Source: a virus
IMG/VR virus record: IMGVR_UViG_3300008050_000181
Span: 1-31,049 of that record
Reading direction: 5' to 3' (one strand)
DNA: 31,049 nt
This document shows, piece after piece, positions 1 through 7,658 of the stretch. The position numbers were made by a program, and so were the translations under genes. Within the stretch, counting starts at the first letter, position 1, and each line of letters opens with the position of its first letter. Below the pieces are notes generated by a model. It was given only the letters and a program-made list of their open reading frames with translations. It searched no databases and had not been told where the DNA came from.

Positions 1-1903
1 ATGATTTCTCGGCGGGTTGCTGTCCCTGGATGATGCCCGCCGCCGTTAAATGGGTGCCCGTTTCGCGTATCTCTTCGGCTATGGATTCGGCTATTTTCCG
101 ATCCTGTATAGCGCCTAGATCCACGCTCACCAATACGCCCTTACCGTCGCGGCGCAGGTAGCGCATACGCCCATCACGGGGCGCGTAGCTGTTCTTTGTA
201 ATGAACGTCTGGCAGTAATGCACCGCTTCCTCGGCGGGAATTCCTTTGTCTTTCGCGTCATTTTCGTCTAGTGTCCGCATTGAAATACCCCACCGCGAGG
301 CGTTTCCCAGACTCGAAGCGCCGCGCGCGTTGTCCTGGGAATGCTCCCCGCTGCGGTTGCCCTGTTTATTAGTATGATGCAGTACCAGGACGGCACCGCC
401 CGACGCCTCTGCAAGCTCGATCAGCATACGCGCCGCGATCTGCATCCCTGCATTACTGTTCTCGTCTTCCAGGCCCGCCCATGAAATCAGCGGATCCACT
501 ATGATCAGTTTATATTGGTTTGTGTTGGTTTTCGTCTGTAATTCGCGGTATGCGGTTGTTAGTGTCATCGTTCCCGTAATGGGACACGGGGCAAGTAACG
601 GCTTACTACGTCCCGCTATCGTGGCTAAGCGCCCGTCCTGGAGACACTCCCGCGCCTCGCGCCACGGTACGCCTAGCCCTGCGGCGATGTCCCGAAGGCG
701 ACGACTAACGATCTGTCTATCGTCCTCCCCGAAGGCACAAAGCACCTTGCCCGCGCCGTCCGGTGTGAATCCCTCGACTAACTTACGCCCTAGCGCCACG
801 GATAACGCGATTTCCAGCGACAGAAACGACTTGCCCGTGCCGCCCGCCGCCGCCATAACGCCGAGGGTGCCAAGTTTTAGCCCCTCCTCGAAGACGTTAA
901 TAATCGGCATATCGATCACTTCGTCTACGTCTTGCCATGTGTCCAGGGGTAGCTCTTCGTCTGTATCTACGATCTCGCCCGTCAAGGGGTCTACACGCCC
1001 CGCTGTGCCCTCTTCGTCGCTGGATGGGGTGTCTATACGCCTCGACGGTTCGGGGCGCTCACGGGGCGCTGTAGTGCCTATTCGGTGTCCTGATCGGATG
1101 GTGCCGTGTATCTCGCCGTCATTACATCCCGCCGCCTGTGCTGCCGGTGTAAGATGCTCGGTTATCTGCTCGAGGGAGACACCGAGGCCCGCGAGACTGT
1201 ACGCTTCACGGTTTAGGGTGTCGTTCCTGGTGCCTTCGGGTGCCGTCGCAACGGCGTCCACCGCCCGACGTAGTGCGCCCGCAATATATGGATCGCTTAC
1301 GTTCGCCACGCTCCCAGAGGGGAGTGTAGCCCGTGGGGCGGTTTTCACCGGTTCTGTTAATGCGCCGAGGATCCAGTCTGGCACAGGGGCATAGGGCAGA
1401 TCGTCGGGTTCCTCGAAATCCACCCAGTTATACCGCTCGCCGGTATGGTGTACGCTGCCGGGTGCGACCACATAGCCGCCCGTGTAGCGTATATCGATCT
1501 CGGTTTCGCCGATCCGCACCTTGTTGGGGGCGTCAAGCTCGATCCCCTCCGGTACGCGGTAATAGCGGTGTTCCCCTTTGGCGGTTCTAACGGTAGGCGT
1601 CGGAGGTAGGTCTAGATCGGGCGGTACTTCGCCGTCTACGTCTACGACCATGATCCGCTTGTCGCCGCCACAGAGTATACCGAGGTTTCCGCCCTCCGCA
1701 TACCACGCCCGCGCCTCGTCGTAGTCAAGCCCGATCCAATCGCTCGCGGTGCCGTCCTTCAACCGGTGCGACGTTCGGCGGGCCGCGTCATCCCCTCGCC
1801 TGGAGAATGGGCGCTTACCACTCCCAGGATCGCCACGGCGGGCGGGTTGTAGCTTTAGTAGCTCGAAGCCCTGCGCCTCGGCTATGCTGATCGGGTCGCT
1901 CAT
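1..1903 (-). CDS. Bifunctional primase-polymerase / RepA-like helicase, C-terminus cut by window edge
   Basis: The frame is open from an ATG at 1903 to the window edge, so about 634 residues are visible and the C-terminus is missing. Residues about 5-165 look like a prim-pol domain: NLGILCGG followed by VVDVDG (acidic pair at 88-90), a KGEHRYYRVP segment near 109-118 and GGYVVAPGSVHH near 142-153. From about residue 340 there is a RecA-type ATPase with Walker A GGTGKS (near 353-360), a Walker B-like LIIVDPL near 467 and VLVLHHT plus RGASSLGNASRW further on, as in AAA_25/RepA-like replicative helicases. The family would prime and unwind phage DNA. The start is supported by a 4-base ATGA overlap with the upstream DUF1353 gene. 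The function is confident; whether more domains lie beyond the edge cannot be seen. Confidence 0.9.
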   Translation of the reverse strand, partial: MSDPISIAEAQGFELLKLQPARRGDPGSGKRPFSRRGDDAARRTSHRLKDGTASDWIGLDYDEARAWYAEGGNLGILCGGDKRIMVVDVDGEVPPDLDLPPTPTVRTAKGEHRYYRVPEGIELDAPNKVRIGETEIDIRYTGGYVVAPGSVHHTGERYNWVDFEEPDDLPYAPVPDWILGALTEPVKTAPRATLPSGSVANVSDPYIAGALRRAVDAVATAPEGTRNDTLNREAYSLAGLGVSLEQITEHLTPAAQAAGCNDGEIHGTIRSGHRIGTTAPRERPEPSRRIDTPSSDEEGTAGRVDPLTGEIVDTDEELPLDTWQDVDEVIDMPIINVFEEGLKLGTLGVMAAAGGTGKSFLSLEIALSVALGRKLVEGFTPDGAGKVLCAFGEDDRQIVSRRLRDIAAGLGVPWREARECLQDGRLATIAGRSKPLLAPCPITGTMTLTTAYRELQTKTNTNQYKLIIVDPLISWAGLEDENSNAGMQIAARMLIELAEASGGAVLVLHHTNKQGNRSGEHSQDNARGASSLGNASRWGISMRTLDENDAKDKGIPAEEAVHYCQTFITKNSYAPRDGRMRYLRRDGKGVLVSVDLGAIQDRKIAESIAEEIRETGTHLTAAGIIQGQQPAEKS

Positions 1904-2301
1904 ATCTCGATCACCTTCCGTTTGTTTTTGGGATCTGTTGCGGGTTGCCCGAAGCGGCGTAGCGCCCGGTAGTAGAGATTCGCGCGCCACCTGGGCGTGC
2001 CGTCTTCAATGCACAGGTCACGGAAGACTTGATCCGCCGCGTCTTTCGCGGTTGCCGGTAGTAGCTCTTCCCTAATCAACTGGTAGATCGCGTCGTGTAC
2101 CAGTGACGCCCGCATGGTGCGCCGGGTGTCTCTGACTGGCCCGCTCGCGCCGTTCCACGCGTAACCCTCACATATAGAGATCTTACTGGCGCTCAGAAAT
2201 ACGTAGCCGTTCGCGCTTAAGTCCGTACCGCGTTGGACGCCCACGCACGGCGCGATGTATGGCGCGGCGAGTTGATACTTGTAGCCGGTGCGGTACTTCA
2301 T
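1900..2301 (-). CDS. DUF1353-family phage protein
   Basis: This is a 133-residue protein starting at the ATG at 2301, which overlaps the stop of the nuclease gene by 4 bases (ATGA). The frame stays open upstream, but those residues are only the antisense of the nuclease gene, so the longer start is rejected. The core GYAWNGASGP (46-55) followed by SLVHDAIYQ (66-74) matches the DUF1353 pattern known from many phages. The His-Asp pair at 69-70 is the conserved feature. The biochemical function of the family is not established. Its position between a nuclease and the primase suggests a role linked to early DNA metabolism, but that is only context. Confidence 0.75.
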   Translation of the reverse strand: MKYRTGYKYQLAAPYIAPCVGVQRGTDLSANGYVFLSASKISICEGYAWNGASGPVRDTRRTMRASLVHDAIYQLIREELLPATAKDAADQVFRDLCIEDGTPRWRANLYYRALRRFGQPATDPKNKRKVIEI

Positions 2302-2633
2302 CCGGTTAGCCTCGCAATCTGGGCGTTTATCGCTAACGCGGCGTCTTCGCCCTCGCGCACTATGACGGCGATCCCGCCTGCCGCCTGGACGTTGCGCGCC
2401 CATATGGTTTGCTCGCGGGTTATGGGCGTCCGTGCCCCTTTGATTTCGACGGACGTGAACACGGCAAGATCACCGATCATGGTCCAGCCGATGAAATCGC
2501 CCGATCCCTCGTTTAGCCCGTAGCGAATGAAGCGCCCGCGATCCGTGCGACACGCCCCGACGTTATTACGGAAGAGGGTGCAACGGTCTGCAAGCGCGAG
2601 GCGGACGATATTGGTGTAGGTTGCTTCGCTCAT
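2298..2633 (-). CDS. VRR-NUC domain nuclease
   Basis: A 111-residue single-domain protein. The PD-(D/E)xK nuclease core of the VRR-NUC family is visible: RYGLNEGSGDFIGW with the metal-binding Asp at 46, then SVEIKG with Glu 63 and Lys 65, a downstream Gln at 75 and a QAAGG segment at 83-87. Stand-alone VRR-NUC proteins of this size are common in phages and can act on branched or flapped DNA; the exact substrate here is unknown. ATGA overlaps join it to both neighbours, so it is translated as part of the replication operon. Confidence 0.85.
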   Translation of the reverse strand: MSEATYTNIVRLALADRCTLFRNNVGACRTDRGRFIRYGLNEGSGDFIGWTMIGDLAVFTSVEIKGARTPITREQTIWARNVQAAGGIAVIVREGEDAALAINAQIARLTG

Positions 2634-3034
2634 GCGCCCCCCTCGCTTGGTTTGTGTACTTCATCCCAGATTTGCTTTATTACACATTGGGGCAAAACTC
2701 TCATCGCTGCATCTATGAAGTTGTTCTCATATTTTATTCGATTTGCTTCGCGCTCTTTCTTTCCCAATTCGCTGGATTTGCGATGTAGGCTTTCCCTTAT
2801 TGCTTGTATTTTTTCGCGGTTAGCCATTGATTGTGTAAACCACTCAAAAGGTGCGTATTTACCTGTTTCGTGCCTTTGTTTTTTTGCTTTACTTAGCTGC
2901 TTCTTTATTCTGCGGGTCAACTCATCGCACCGCGAGATCAATTCTGTACATCCTTCGCGGTCTGTTATTTCTTCAATGTTGATTTGTGTAAGATCTCCGA
3001 TCAGCTTATCCCCAAGTAGTTTATTTGTCTTCAT
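2630..3034 (-). CDS. Hypothetical charged helical protein, AT-rich gene
   Basis: A 134-residue protein read from the ATG at 3034, which overlaps the stop of the small upstream gene (ATGA). The longer in-frame start is rejected because it would cover that gene. The protein is rich in Lys, Glu and Arg and looks mostly helical: a probable coiled coil runs over residues 20-100 (KKQLSKAKKQRHETGKY, REKIQAIRESLHRKSSELGK), and a short tail ends in VLPQCVIKQIWDEVHKP. I do not recognise a family. The base composition is obviously more AT-rich than its neighbours (long T/A runs across 2650-3030), which suggests later acquisition than the rest of the operon. Confidence 0.7.
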   Translation of the reverse strand: MKTNKLLGDKLIGDLTQINIEEITDREGCTELISRCDELTRRIKKQLSKAKKQRHETGKYAPFEWFTQSMANREKIQAIRESLHRKSSELGKKEREANRIKYENNFIDAAMRVLPQCVIKQIWDEVHKPSEGGA

Positions 3035-3156
3035 TCCTGTACGCTTCCGAAGAGTAAGGCCCACGCGTAGCGGTCCGCGTCGGGCCGTGCTAATCCGCCG
3101 TCGAACTCCATGATCGCGGCGCGTTCCGTCCATGTGTCGTGATCGTCCTGTGTCAT
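3031..3156 (-). CDS. Small phage protein with ERAAIMEFDGGL motif
   Basis: A 41-residue ORF starting at the ATG at 3156 and stopping at 3031. It is linked by ATGA overlaps on both sides, which is strong evidence for a real gene. The sequence contains WTERAAIMEFDGGLARPDA, then DRYAWALLFG. Similar 'ERAAI-x-E-x-DGGL-x-R' strings occur, as far as I recall, in small phage and replication-associated proteins, but I know no function. The motif may be a peptide that docks onto a replication partner; this is inference from its place between replication genes. Confidence 0.65.
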   Translation of the reverse strand: MTQDDHDTWTERAAIMEFDGGLARPDADRYAWALLFGSVQE

Positions 3157-3515
3157 GCCTTAAACTCCACGCCGCAGGCCCGAAGCACCGCGCGCACTCC
3201 GTCGCGGTGCGATCCTGGTATCCACGCAGACATATATACTCTGTACGCCTCGTCTAGCATCGCGTCGGTGCCCTCGATCTTAACGGTGCGCCCCTTGAAG
3301 ACTTCGCGCAATAGCGACACGTCGGGATCGTCCTTCACTTCCTGCACCACGACGCCGAGTAGGTCCAAGATCGCCCGTGCCTGCGCGCGGTCTGCGTCGC
3401 GTTCTGATTCGCTTACGTCTTCCCAGCGCGCTCCTACGTCTGAACTTTCCCACGCCTCGAATCCTGCGCGGGCTAGCTGCTCGAACTGATCGGGGGTTAT
3501 CGTAAAAGTCATCAT
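3153..3515 (-). CDS. Hypothetical acidic protein
   Basis: A 120-residue protein with two adjacent ATGs at 3515 and 3512. The first is preferred because AGGAGG lies about 8 bases upstream, inside the last codons of the helicase gene. The protein is acidic in the middle (ARWEDVSESERDADRAQ, VQEVKDDPDV) and ends in a small basic/hydrophobic segment. No catalytic motif, membrane segment or zinc-binding cluster is visible and no family is recognised. It is the first gene after the helicase and is joined by ATGA to the 41-residue protein that follows. Confidence 0.65.
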   Translation of the reverse strand: MMTFTITPDQFEQLARAGFEAWESSDVGARWEDVSESERDADRAQARAILDLLGVVVQEVKDDPDVSLLREVFKGRTVKIEGTDAMLDEAYRVYMSAWIPGSHRDGVRAVLRACGVEFKA

Positions 3516-3519
3516 GCTG

Positions 3520-4890
3520 TTATGTCCTCCTGTAGCGCCCTCGCGCTTTGTGGATTTGGTGCGCCCATCCAGGGGCGTAGCCTCGCGCCTTACCTAGCGC
3601 GATCAGGTCCGTCAATGTCCGTGCTTGTTTTTGCTCTCGCCTGCGTATCTCCCTCCGTTGTTGCGCTGCTACCTTGTCAACGTCGATCCGCTCTAACTCG
3701 CCCTGTACCGTCTGAACTTCGCGGGCGTCGCTGGTATATTCATGTCCACAATTCGGGCAGCGTGGCGCGACGGGGTGAACATAGAAGCACTCGCCGCACG
3801 TCGTGATCGGCATGGGCGTTTCGCCCGCCTTACGCTTGGAACCTTCTAGCGTCCACTCCTGCGGCGATGTCGGTACGCCGTGGCGCTTGCAGTTCCCTGC
3901 ATGATCTAGGATCGTCGCGTGTGGCTTCCCTGGTGCAGTGCGAAGAACGCGCCCCATCTGCTGGAGTGCGAGCGCCTTGCTTTGCGTGGGCCGTAGCATA
4001 ATCCCGCAGGATACAACTGGAACATCTACGCCCTCGCTAATTAGCTCGCATGACGTTAGTACGTCCAGGCGTCCCGCGCCGAGGTCCGTGATCATCGCCG
4101 CGCGCTCCTCATCGGTGTGCCGTCCGTGGATTGCTGCGGCGTTGTATCCCACCCCCTTGAATTGCTCGGCAACGTGATCGGCGTGGCGAACGGAGACACA
4201 GAACGCTATCGCCGGTTGCCGGTTGCAGTGTTGGCGGTAGTGGTCTATCGCGTTCCCGGTTATCTGTGGCGTATCGCAAGCCTCGGTTAACGCCCCCTTA
4301 GCAAAATCGCCGCGCTCGGATTTAACGCCCTTTACGTCGATCTGGCATGGTGCGAAAACATGGGCGGGCGAGAGATACCCCACCGCCGTCAACTCTGCGG
4401 TAGTCGGTCCCTCGATCAATGTCTGGAATCCTGCCGTGTGTAACCCTGTGCCGTCCGTCCTGCACGGTGTAGCGGTTACACCTAGCACGCGCGCGGTGGG
4501 GTACGCCTCGACAATCTGCGCGTAGCTCGCCGCTGTGCAATGGTGCGCCTCGTCGAAGATTAGAAGATCTGGCTTGTACTGCTCGGTGCGGTTCGCGAGG
4601 GTGCCCACGCTCGCGATCTGTAGGCGTTGCGTCGGGTCGGGCTTCGTGCCCGCGCGTATGATGCCGTGCGGGGTACCGTCGAGCGCCGCCGATGTTTGGC
4701 GGATCAATTGGTGGCGGTGCATAATCATGATCACGGTTTTACCGAGTGCCGCCGCGCTCCTGGCTATGGAGCAAAATATCACCGTTTTACCGCCGCCCGT
4801 GGGGAGTACTGCTAACACTGATTTATGGCCCGCTGCGTATTCGGCGCGGGTGCCTTCGATCAATGCCGTCTGGTAATCGCGTAGGATCAC
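3520..4890 (-). CDS. SF2 DEAH-box helicase with C-terminal zinc finger
   Basis: A 456-residue superfamily 2 helicase. Starting at the GTG at 4890 gives MILRDYQ, a normal start for such helicases, and a 4-base GTGA overlap with the gene upstream. A GTG at 4905 is possible but would overlap 19 bases. Motifs in order: Walker A PTGGGKT (30-36), DEAH (113-116), motif III-like VTATP (138-142) and motif VI QQMGRVLR (310-317). A CGEC...CPNC zinc finger follows at about 365-381, then a basic helix. The layout resembles phage ATP-dependent helicases of the UvsW/RAD25-like class, which remodel forks and recombination intermediates. Assignment to SF2 is firm; the precise role is inferred. Confidence 0.92.
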   Translation of the reverse strand: MILRDYQTALIEGTRAEYAAGHKSVLAVLPTGGGKTVIFCSIARSAAALGKTVIMIMHRHQLIRQTSAALDGTPHGIIRAGTKPDPTQRLQIASVGTLANRTEQYKPDLLIFDEAHHCTAASYAQIVEAYPTARVLGVTATPCRTDGTGLHTAGFQTLIEGPTTAELTAVGYLSPAHVFAPCQIDVKGVKSERGDFAKGALTEACDTPQITGNAIDHYRQHCNRQPAIAFCVSVRHADHVAEQFKGVGYNAAAIHGRHTDEERAAMITDLGAGRLDVLTSCELISEGVDVPVVSCGIMLRPTQSKALALQQMGRVLRTAPGKPHATILDHAGNCKRHGVPTSPQEWTLEGSKRKAGETPMPITTCGECFYVHPVAPRCPNCGHEYTSDAREVQTVQGELERIDVDKVAAQQRREIRRREQKQARTLTDLIALGKARGYAPGWAHQIHKARGRYRRT

Positions 4891-5192
4891 CCGTATACCG
4901 TCCACACGCCGTTCGGGTAGGTGGACGCCGCGCGGTGCAGGAGTACAAGGGCGTGTCGCGCGTTGCCCTCGGTAGGCTTGTTGCCGTCGTCGGTTTCGTT
5001 GGTGCCGAGGGCGTTGATCGTGGCGTCCAGGGCCGCGAGGGTTGCGAGTCCGGTTTCGCCGTGCAAGGAGCGCAGCCCGTCACCCAGCCGCCCTTCGCCG
5101 AGGTAGTGCCGCTCGAATTGCTTGGGGATAAACGCGCCCATTGGCGGCGCTTCGGGGTCGTCGTCGCTGATCTTGATGCTGTATTCATTCAT
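4887..5192 (-). CDS. Hypothetical protein
   Basis: A 101-residue protein from the ATG at 5192, which overlaps the previous gene by 8 bases. The frame continues upstream but there it only mirrors neighbouring genes. It starts MNEYSIKISDDDPEAPPMG, has a basic FIPKQFERHYLGEGRL stretch and a helical middle (GLATLAALDATINAL). No known domain is recognised. It sits directly before the helicase, with a GTGA overlap, so the two are probably translationally coupled. Confidence 0.65.
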   Translation of the reverse strand: MNEYSIKISDDDPEAPPMGAFIPKQFERHYLGEGRLGDGLRSLHGETGLATLAALDATINALGTNETDDGNKPTEGNARHALVLLHRAASTYPNGVWTVYG

Positions 5193-5310
5193 TGGCGTTA
5201 GTCTCCATCTGTTGGCGTAGGGTTGCGAAACAAGCGCAGCACAGGTACGTATAGTGATCCCGCTCGTAGATGCCGTGTGTCGCGGGGTTATCGTCATTGG
5301 CGCATTTCAT
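5185..5310 (-). CDS. Small Cys-rich (zinc-finger-like) protein
   Basis: A 41-residue ORF from the ATG at 5310, joined to the HD gene by an ATGA overlap. A longer reading exists but its first 92 residues are antisense-frame shadow of the HD gene. It has a Cys near the N-terminus (MKCANDDNPATHGIY) and a CCAC cluster (TYLCCACFATLRQQ), which together with the His could bind zinc in a treble-clef-like way. Tiny Cys4/Cys3His proteins of this kind are common in phage early operons. The function is unknown. Confidence 0.6.
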   Translation of the reverse strand: MKCANDDNPATHGIYERDHYTYLCCACFATLRQQMETNANE

Positions 5311-5852
5311 ACCGTCACCCCCTGGCGCGAGTACTCGCGGAAACGGTCCAGGAACGCCCCGCCCGCTTCGGCGGGTTCCATCGTGTGCCCGAAGTACCCC
5401 GCGCCCCTTATGTAGCGGCGTTCCTCTTCCAGGCGCGCGATCTTGTCCGCTTCGTGTACCTCGCTGGGGATCCACTTGTAGCCGACGTGCAGGCGGGCGA
5501 AGATAACCGCTAGTAGCCGGTTTTCCGCCGCGGCGTAGCTCTCCGTCGTGACGCCTTCGGAGTCTGCCCGCCTGAACTGCATACACTGTTTGATAGGCGT
5601 AGGTATGTCGCCTAGATACGCCTCGGCGGCGTCGTGTAAGAGCGCGCAGAGTCTCAGGTTAGGGCTAACCCGCTCGGCGACGCGGATCGAATGCTCGGCG
5701 ACGCTGTAGAATGTCGAAGTAGCCCCGCCGAATCTGCACGTATTGGCTAGGGCGTGGGCTATGTCTTCGATCACTATGTCGGATTCGCGGGCGTTGAACG
5801 GGTCGATCACGCCGGTACGGGTATGGATCTTTGTAGAATTTGATGCTATCAT
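5307..5852 (-). CDS. HD-domain phosphohydrolase (5'-nucleotidase-like)
   Basis: A 181-residue protein. The ATG at 5852 is chosen over upstream codons because GGAGGACATAA lies just in front of it. The HD metal site is clear: His 54 in YSVAEHS, His-Asp 73-74 in ALLHDAAEAYLGDIPTP and Asp 136 in HEADKIARLEEERR. This pattern is that of YfbR-like HD hydrolases, which dephosphorylate deoxynucleoside monophosphates, and of phage proteins annotated as HD family hydrolases. The likely role is nucleotide-pool remodelling during replication. The family call is sound; the substrate is inferred. Confidence 0.85.
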   Translation of the reverse strand: MIASNSTKIHTRTGVIDPFNARESDIVIEDIAHALANTCRFGGATSTFYSVAEHSIRVAERVSPNLRLCALLHDAAEAYLGDIPTPIKQCMQFRRADSEGVTTESYAAAENRLLAVIFARLHVGYKWIPSEVHEADKIARLEEERRYIRGAGYFGHTMEPAEAGGAFLDRFREYSRQGVTV

Positions 5853-5930
5853 GTGCTTATGTCCTCCATGTGCCGCCCCCATCATGGCTTTGCAGAGCCG
5901 GGGGCGGCGTGTGGTTTTCTTGTTTCTACC

Positions 5931-6356
5931 CTAGAACGGAATGTCCTCCTGGGGGGCGGGTGCCGCTGCGGGTGCCGTTCGCGCTGCGGGTGCCTGCGCT
6001 GCGTCATCCTTCCAGGCGAGAGGCGCGACGCGTTGCGCGTTGATCTGGAGTTTGCTACGCTTCGCGCCGGTTGTCTTATCCTCCCAGCTATCCGATTTCA
6101 GCGCGCCTTCGATTAACACGGGATCCCCTTTGCTCAGGTTTTCGCCGCACCACTCGCCGGATTTATCCCAGACGGTTACATCGACGAAGGTTGTGTCCTC
6201 TACTTTCTCGCCCTGTGCGTTCTTGTAGTGCCGCGAGTTAGCGACCGAGAGATCACATACCGCCTTCCCGCTGGTGATATAGCGCACCACGGGGTTGCGG
6301 GTGAGTCGCCCCGCGATGATTGCCTTGTTAAGATCCGGTAGTCGTAGATCTGCCAT
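5931..6356 (-). CDS. ssb: Single-stranded DNA-binding protein
   Basis: A 141-residue SSB. The OB fold spans about residues 9-112 (LNKAIIAGRLTRNPVVRYI, VCDLSVANSR, TTFVDVTVWDKSGEWC, GDPVLIEGALKSDSW). A Pro/Ala linker follows (120-136), and the acidic tail ends EDIPF, the usual SSB docking peptide for partner proteins. An AGGAGAATACAAC leader precedes the ATG at 6356. It follows the Sak4-like ATPase with one small gene between. Sak4 recombinases are known to work with a cognate SSB, so the two are probably partners. Confidence 0.95.
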   Translation of the reverse strand: MADLRLPDLNKAIIAGRLTRNPVVRYITSGKAVCDLSVANSRHYKNAQGEKVEDTTFVDVTVWDKSGEWCGENLSKGDPVLIEGALKSDSWEDKTTGAKRSKLQINAQRVAPLAWKDDAAQAPAARTAPAAAPAPQEDIPF

Positions 6357-6374
6357 GTGTTGTATTCTCCTAAG

Positions 6375-6704
6375 TTAAACCGAGCCACCGGGCCACCCAA
6401 CGCAGGTAGCCTTAAATCGCCCATCTGATTCGTATATGGTGTAACCGAGAGCGCACGCCGCGCCTATGCTTATCTGGCGGCGCGGTTCGTACTCTATGCA
6501 GTCGTGGTTAACTGCGAAGTTGCGCGCCGAAATGTCGGGGCGCGGGTATAGCGTGTCGCGCTCTAGTTCCCTCGCCTCGTCTGCGGCGTCCTGGAGTTTG
6601 TCATACGTCGCGCGCCGCTTCTCCTCGCCGGGTTTGCATCGCCCTTCATACCACGCGGCGTAGGCGGCGGTTGCGGCGTCGTTTAGTTCGTGATAACCGC
6701 TCAC
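6375..6704 (-). CDS. Hypothetical protein between Sak4-like ATPase and SSB
   Basis: A 109-residue protein starting at the GTG at 6704, which overlaps the stop of the ATPase gene (GTGA) and has AAGGAG about 9 bases upstream. The ATG-started longer form only mirrors the ATPase gene. The N-terminal half is a charged helix (ELNDAATAAYAAWYEGRC, DKLQDAADEARELERD). The C-terminal half has RQISIGAACALGYTIYES and FKATCVGWPGGSV, a small beta-rich region. No family is recognised. Its position in a recombination pair suggests an accessory role. Confidence 0.65.
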   Translation of the reverse strand: MSGYHELNDAATAAYAAWYEGRCKPGEEKRRATYDKLQDAADEARELERDTLYPRPDISARNFAVNHDCIEYEPRRQISIGAACALGYTIYESDGRFKATCVGWPGGSV

Positions 6705-7612
6705 GCTGTGATCTCCTTCAACCGTGCCCAGATTTGGGAGTGCATAAGTACCCCGAAGTCTTTGGCCCCGTGGGCGGCGCAGAGATCGCGCGCCTCGATG
6801 CCGGGTTGCAATCCCCGCGAGGTGCATATTTCCGCCCATAGGGTTTTCATAGTGGCGTTATCGGCGGGCGGCGTGGCGGGTAGTTCGGGTAGTTCGGCGG
6901 GCGGCGGGGTAATCCTGCCTGCGGGTGCGGGTTTGTCGCCTAGCCAATCGCGCAGGAGTGCCGCTACTTCATCCCCTGGACGTTGGAACGCCTTACCGGC
7001 TAACGCAGGGCACCGCGATTTTGTGACAAGCATAGTGGCGGCGTCCATGTCCGCCACTACGTCAAACTCGTATTCCATCCCATCACGTTGAACTGGTGCC
7101 ATGCCCACCTTACGCGGCGTCGATTTTCCGCGCTCGTTTTTCTCTACCACGTACTCGGTTTTGCTCCGCATTGTGGCTATAATGTCAATGGGCGCTTGTA
7201 GTATCGCGTCGATCAGGCGGTTCTGTTGCGGCGTCACGTCGCGCCATGCGGCGTATGAATTTCCCTTCGCCCGCGCGCTAGCGTTGTCTACCTGCTCTAA
7301 CATCCCCCCTGTGCCGTTCCACGCGTGGGATAGGGAGTCGATCACAAGGCACGTATAGCCCGCCTGCGCCGCTGCTGCGATTGCGCGGGTATAGTTCTCC
7401 GCCTCGTAGCTTTGAAGCTCGATCACGTCGAACTCGAAGAGATCAGCGTATTTAGACGCGCTCCCCCGTTCCGTGTCTACGACGGCGATCCGTGCGTCGG
7501 GGCGTATAAGGCCCGCGAGTTGTAGGGCGGTGTATGTCTTACCGCTACCAGACACGCCGCAGAGTGCCGCGCGCAGGAACGATCCCGCCTTGGTTGCTTT
7601 CCTGAATTCCAT
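6701..7612 (-). CDS. RecA-fold AAA ATPase, probable Sak4-like recombinase
   Basis: A 303-residue protein. Walker A is GVSGSGKT (19-26), then AVVDTERGSA (43-52) and Walker B CLVIDS (88-93), with SLSHAWNGTGG after it and an AVQRDGMEYEFD-like (PVQRDGMEYEFDVVADMD) core strand. This matches phage AAA_24 ATPases, the group that includes Sak4 single-strand annealing/recombinase proteins. Residues about 225-255 form a Pro/Ala linker, followed by a small C-terminal helical domain (ATMKTLWAEICTSRGL). The ATG at 7612 is preceded by GGAGGACACAA. The ATPase class is certain; the Sak4 role rests on family resemblance and on the nearby SSB. Confidence 0.85.
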   Translation of the reverse strand: MEFRKATKAGSFLRAALCGVSGSGKTYTALQLAGLIRPDARIAVVDTERGSASKYADLFEFDVIELQSYEAENYTRAIAAAAQAGYTCLVIDSLSHAWNGTGGMLEQVDNASARAKGNSYAAWRDVTPQQNRLIDAILQAPIDIIATMRSKTEYVVEKNERGKSTPRKVGMAPVQRDGMEYEFDVVADMDAATMLVTKSRCPALAGKAFQRPGDEVAALLRDWLGDKPAPAGRITPPPAELPELPATPPADNATMKTLWAEICTSRGLQPGIEARDLCAAHGAKDFGVLMHSQIWARLKEITA

Positions 7613-7616
7613 TAGC

Positions 7617-7654
7617 TTGTGTCCTCCGTTGTGGTTGTGCGCCTTGCAGGGCGC
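7617..7654 (-). promoter_or_regulatory. Hairpin plus strong ribosome binding site before the Sak4-like gene
   Basis: A GCGCC/GGCGC inverted repeat (7639-7643 and 7650-7654) lies between the stop of the HTH gene and the ATPase start. It is followed by GGAGGACACAA (7617-7627). It is not followed by a T run, so it looks like a leader stem rather than a terminator. Confidence 0.4.
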
Positions 7655-7658
7655 GGGG

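Noticed and set aside
501-1394. A 297-codon plus-strand frame
   Set aside because: It is the complement of the prim-pol/helicase gene, whose motifs are clear on the minus strand.
3034-3133. A 33-residue N-terminal extension of the coiled-coil protein
   Set aside because: The bases code for the 41-residue gene in another frame, and the ATGA overlap fixes the start at 3034.
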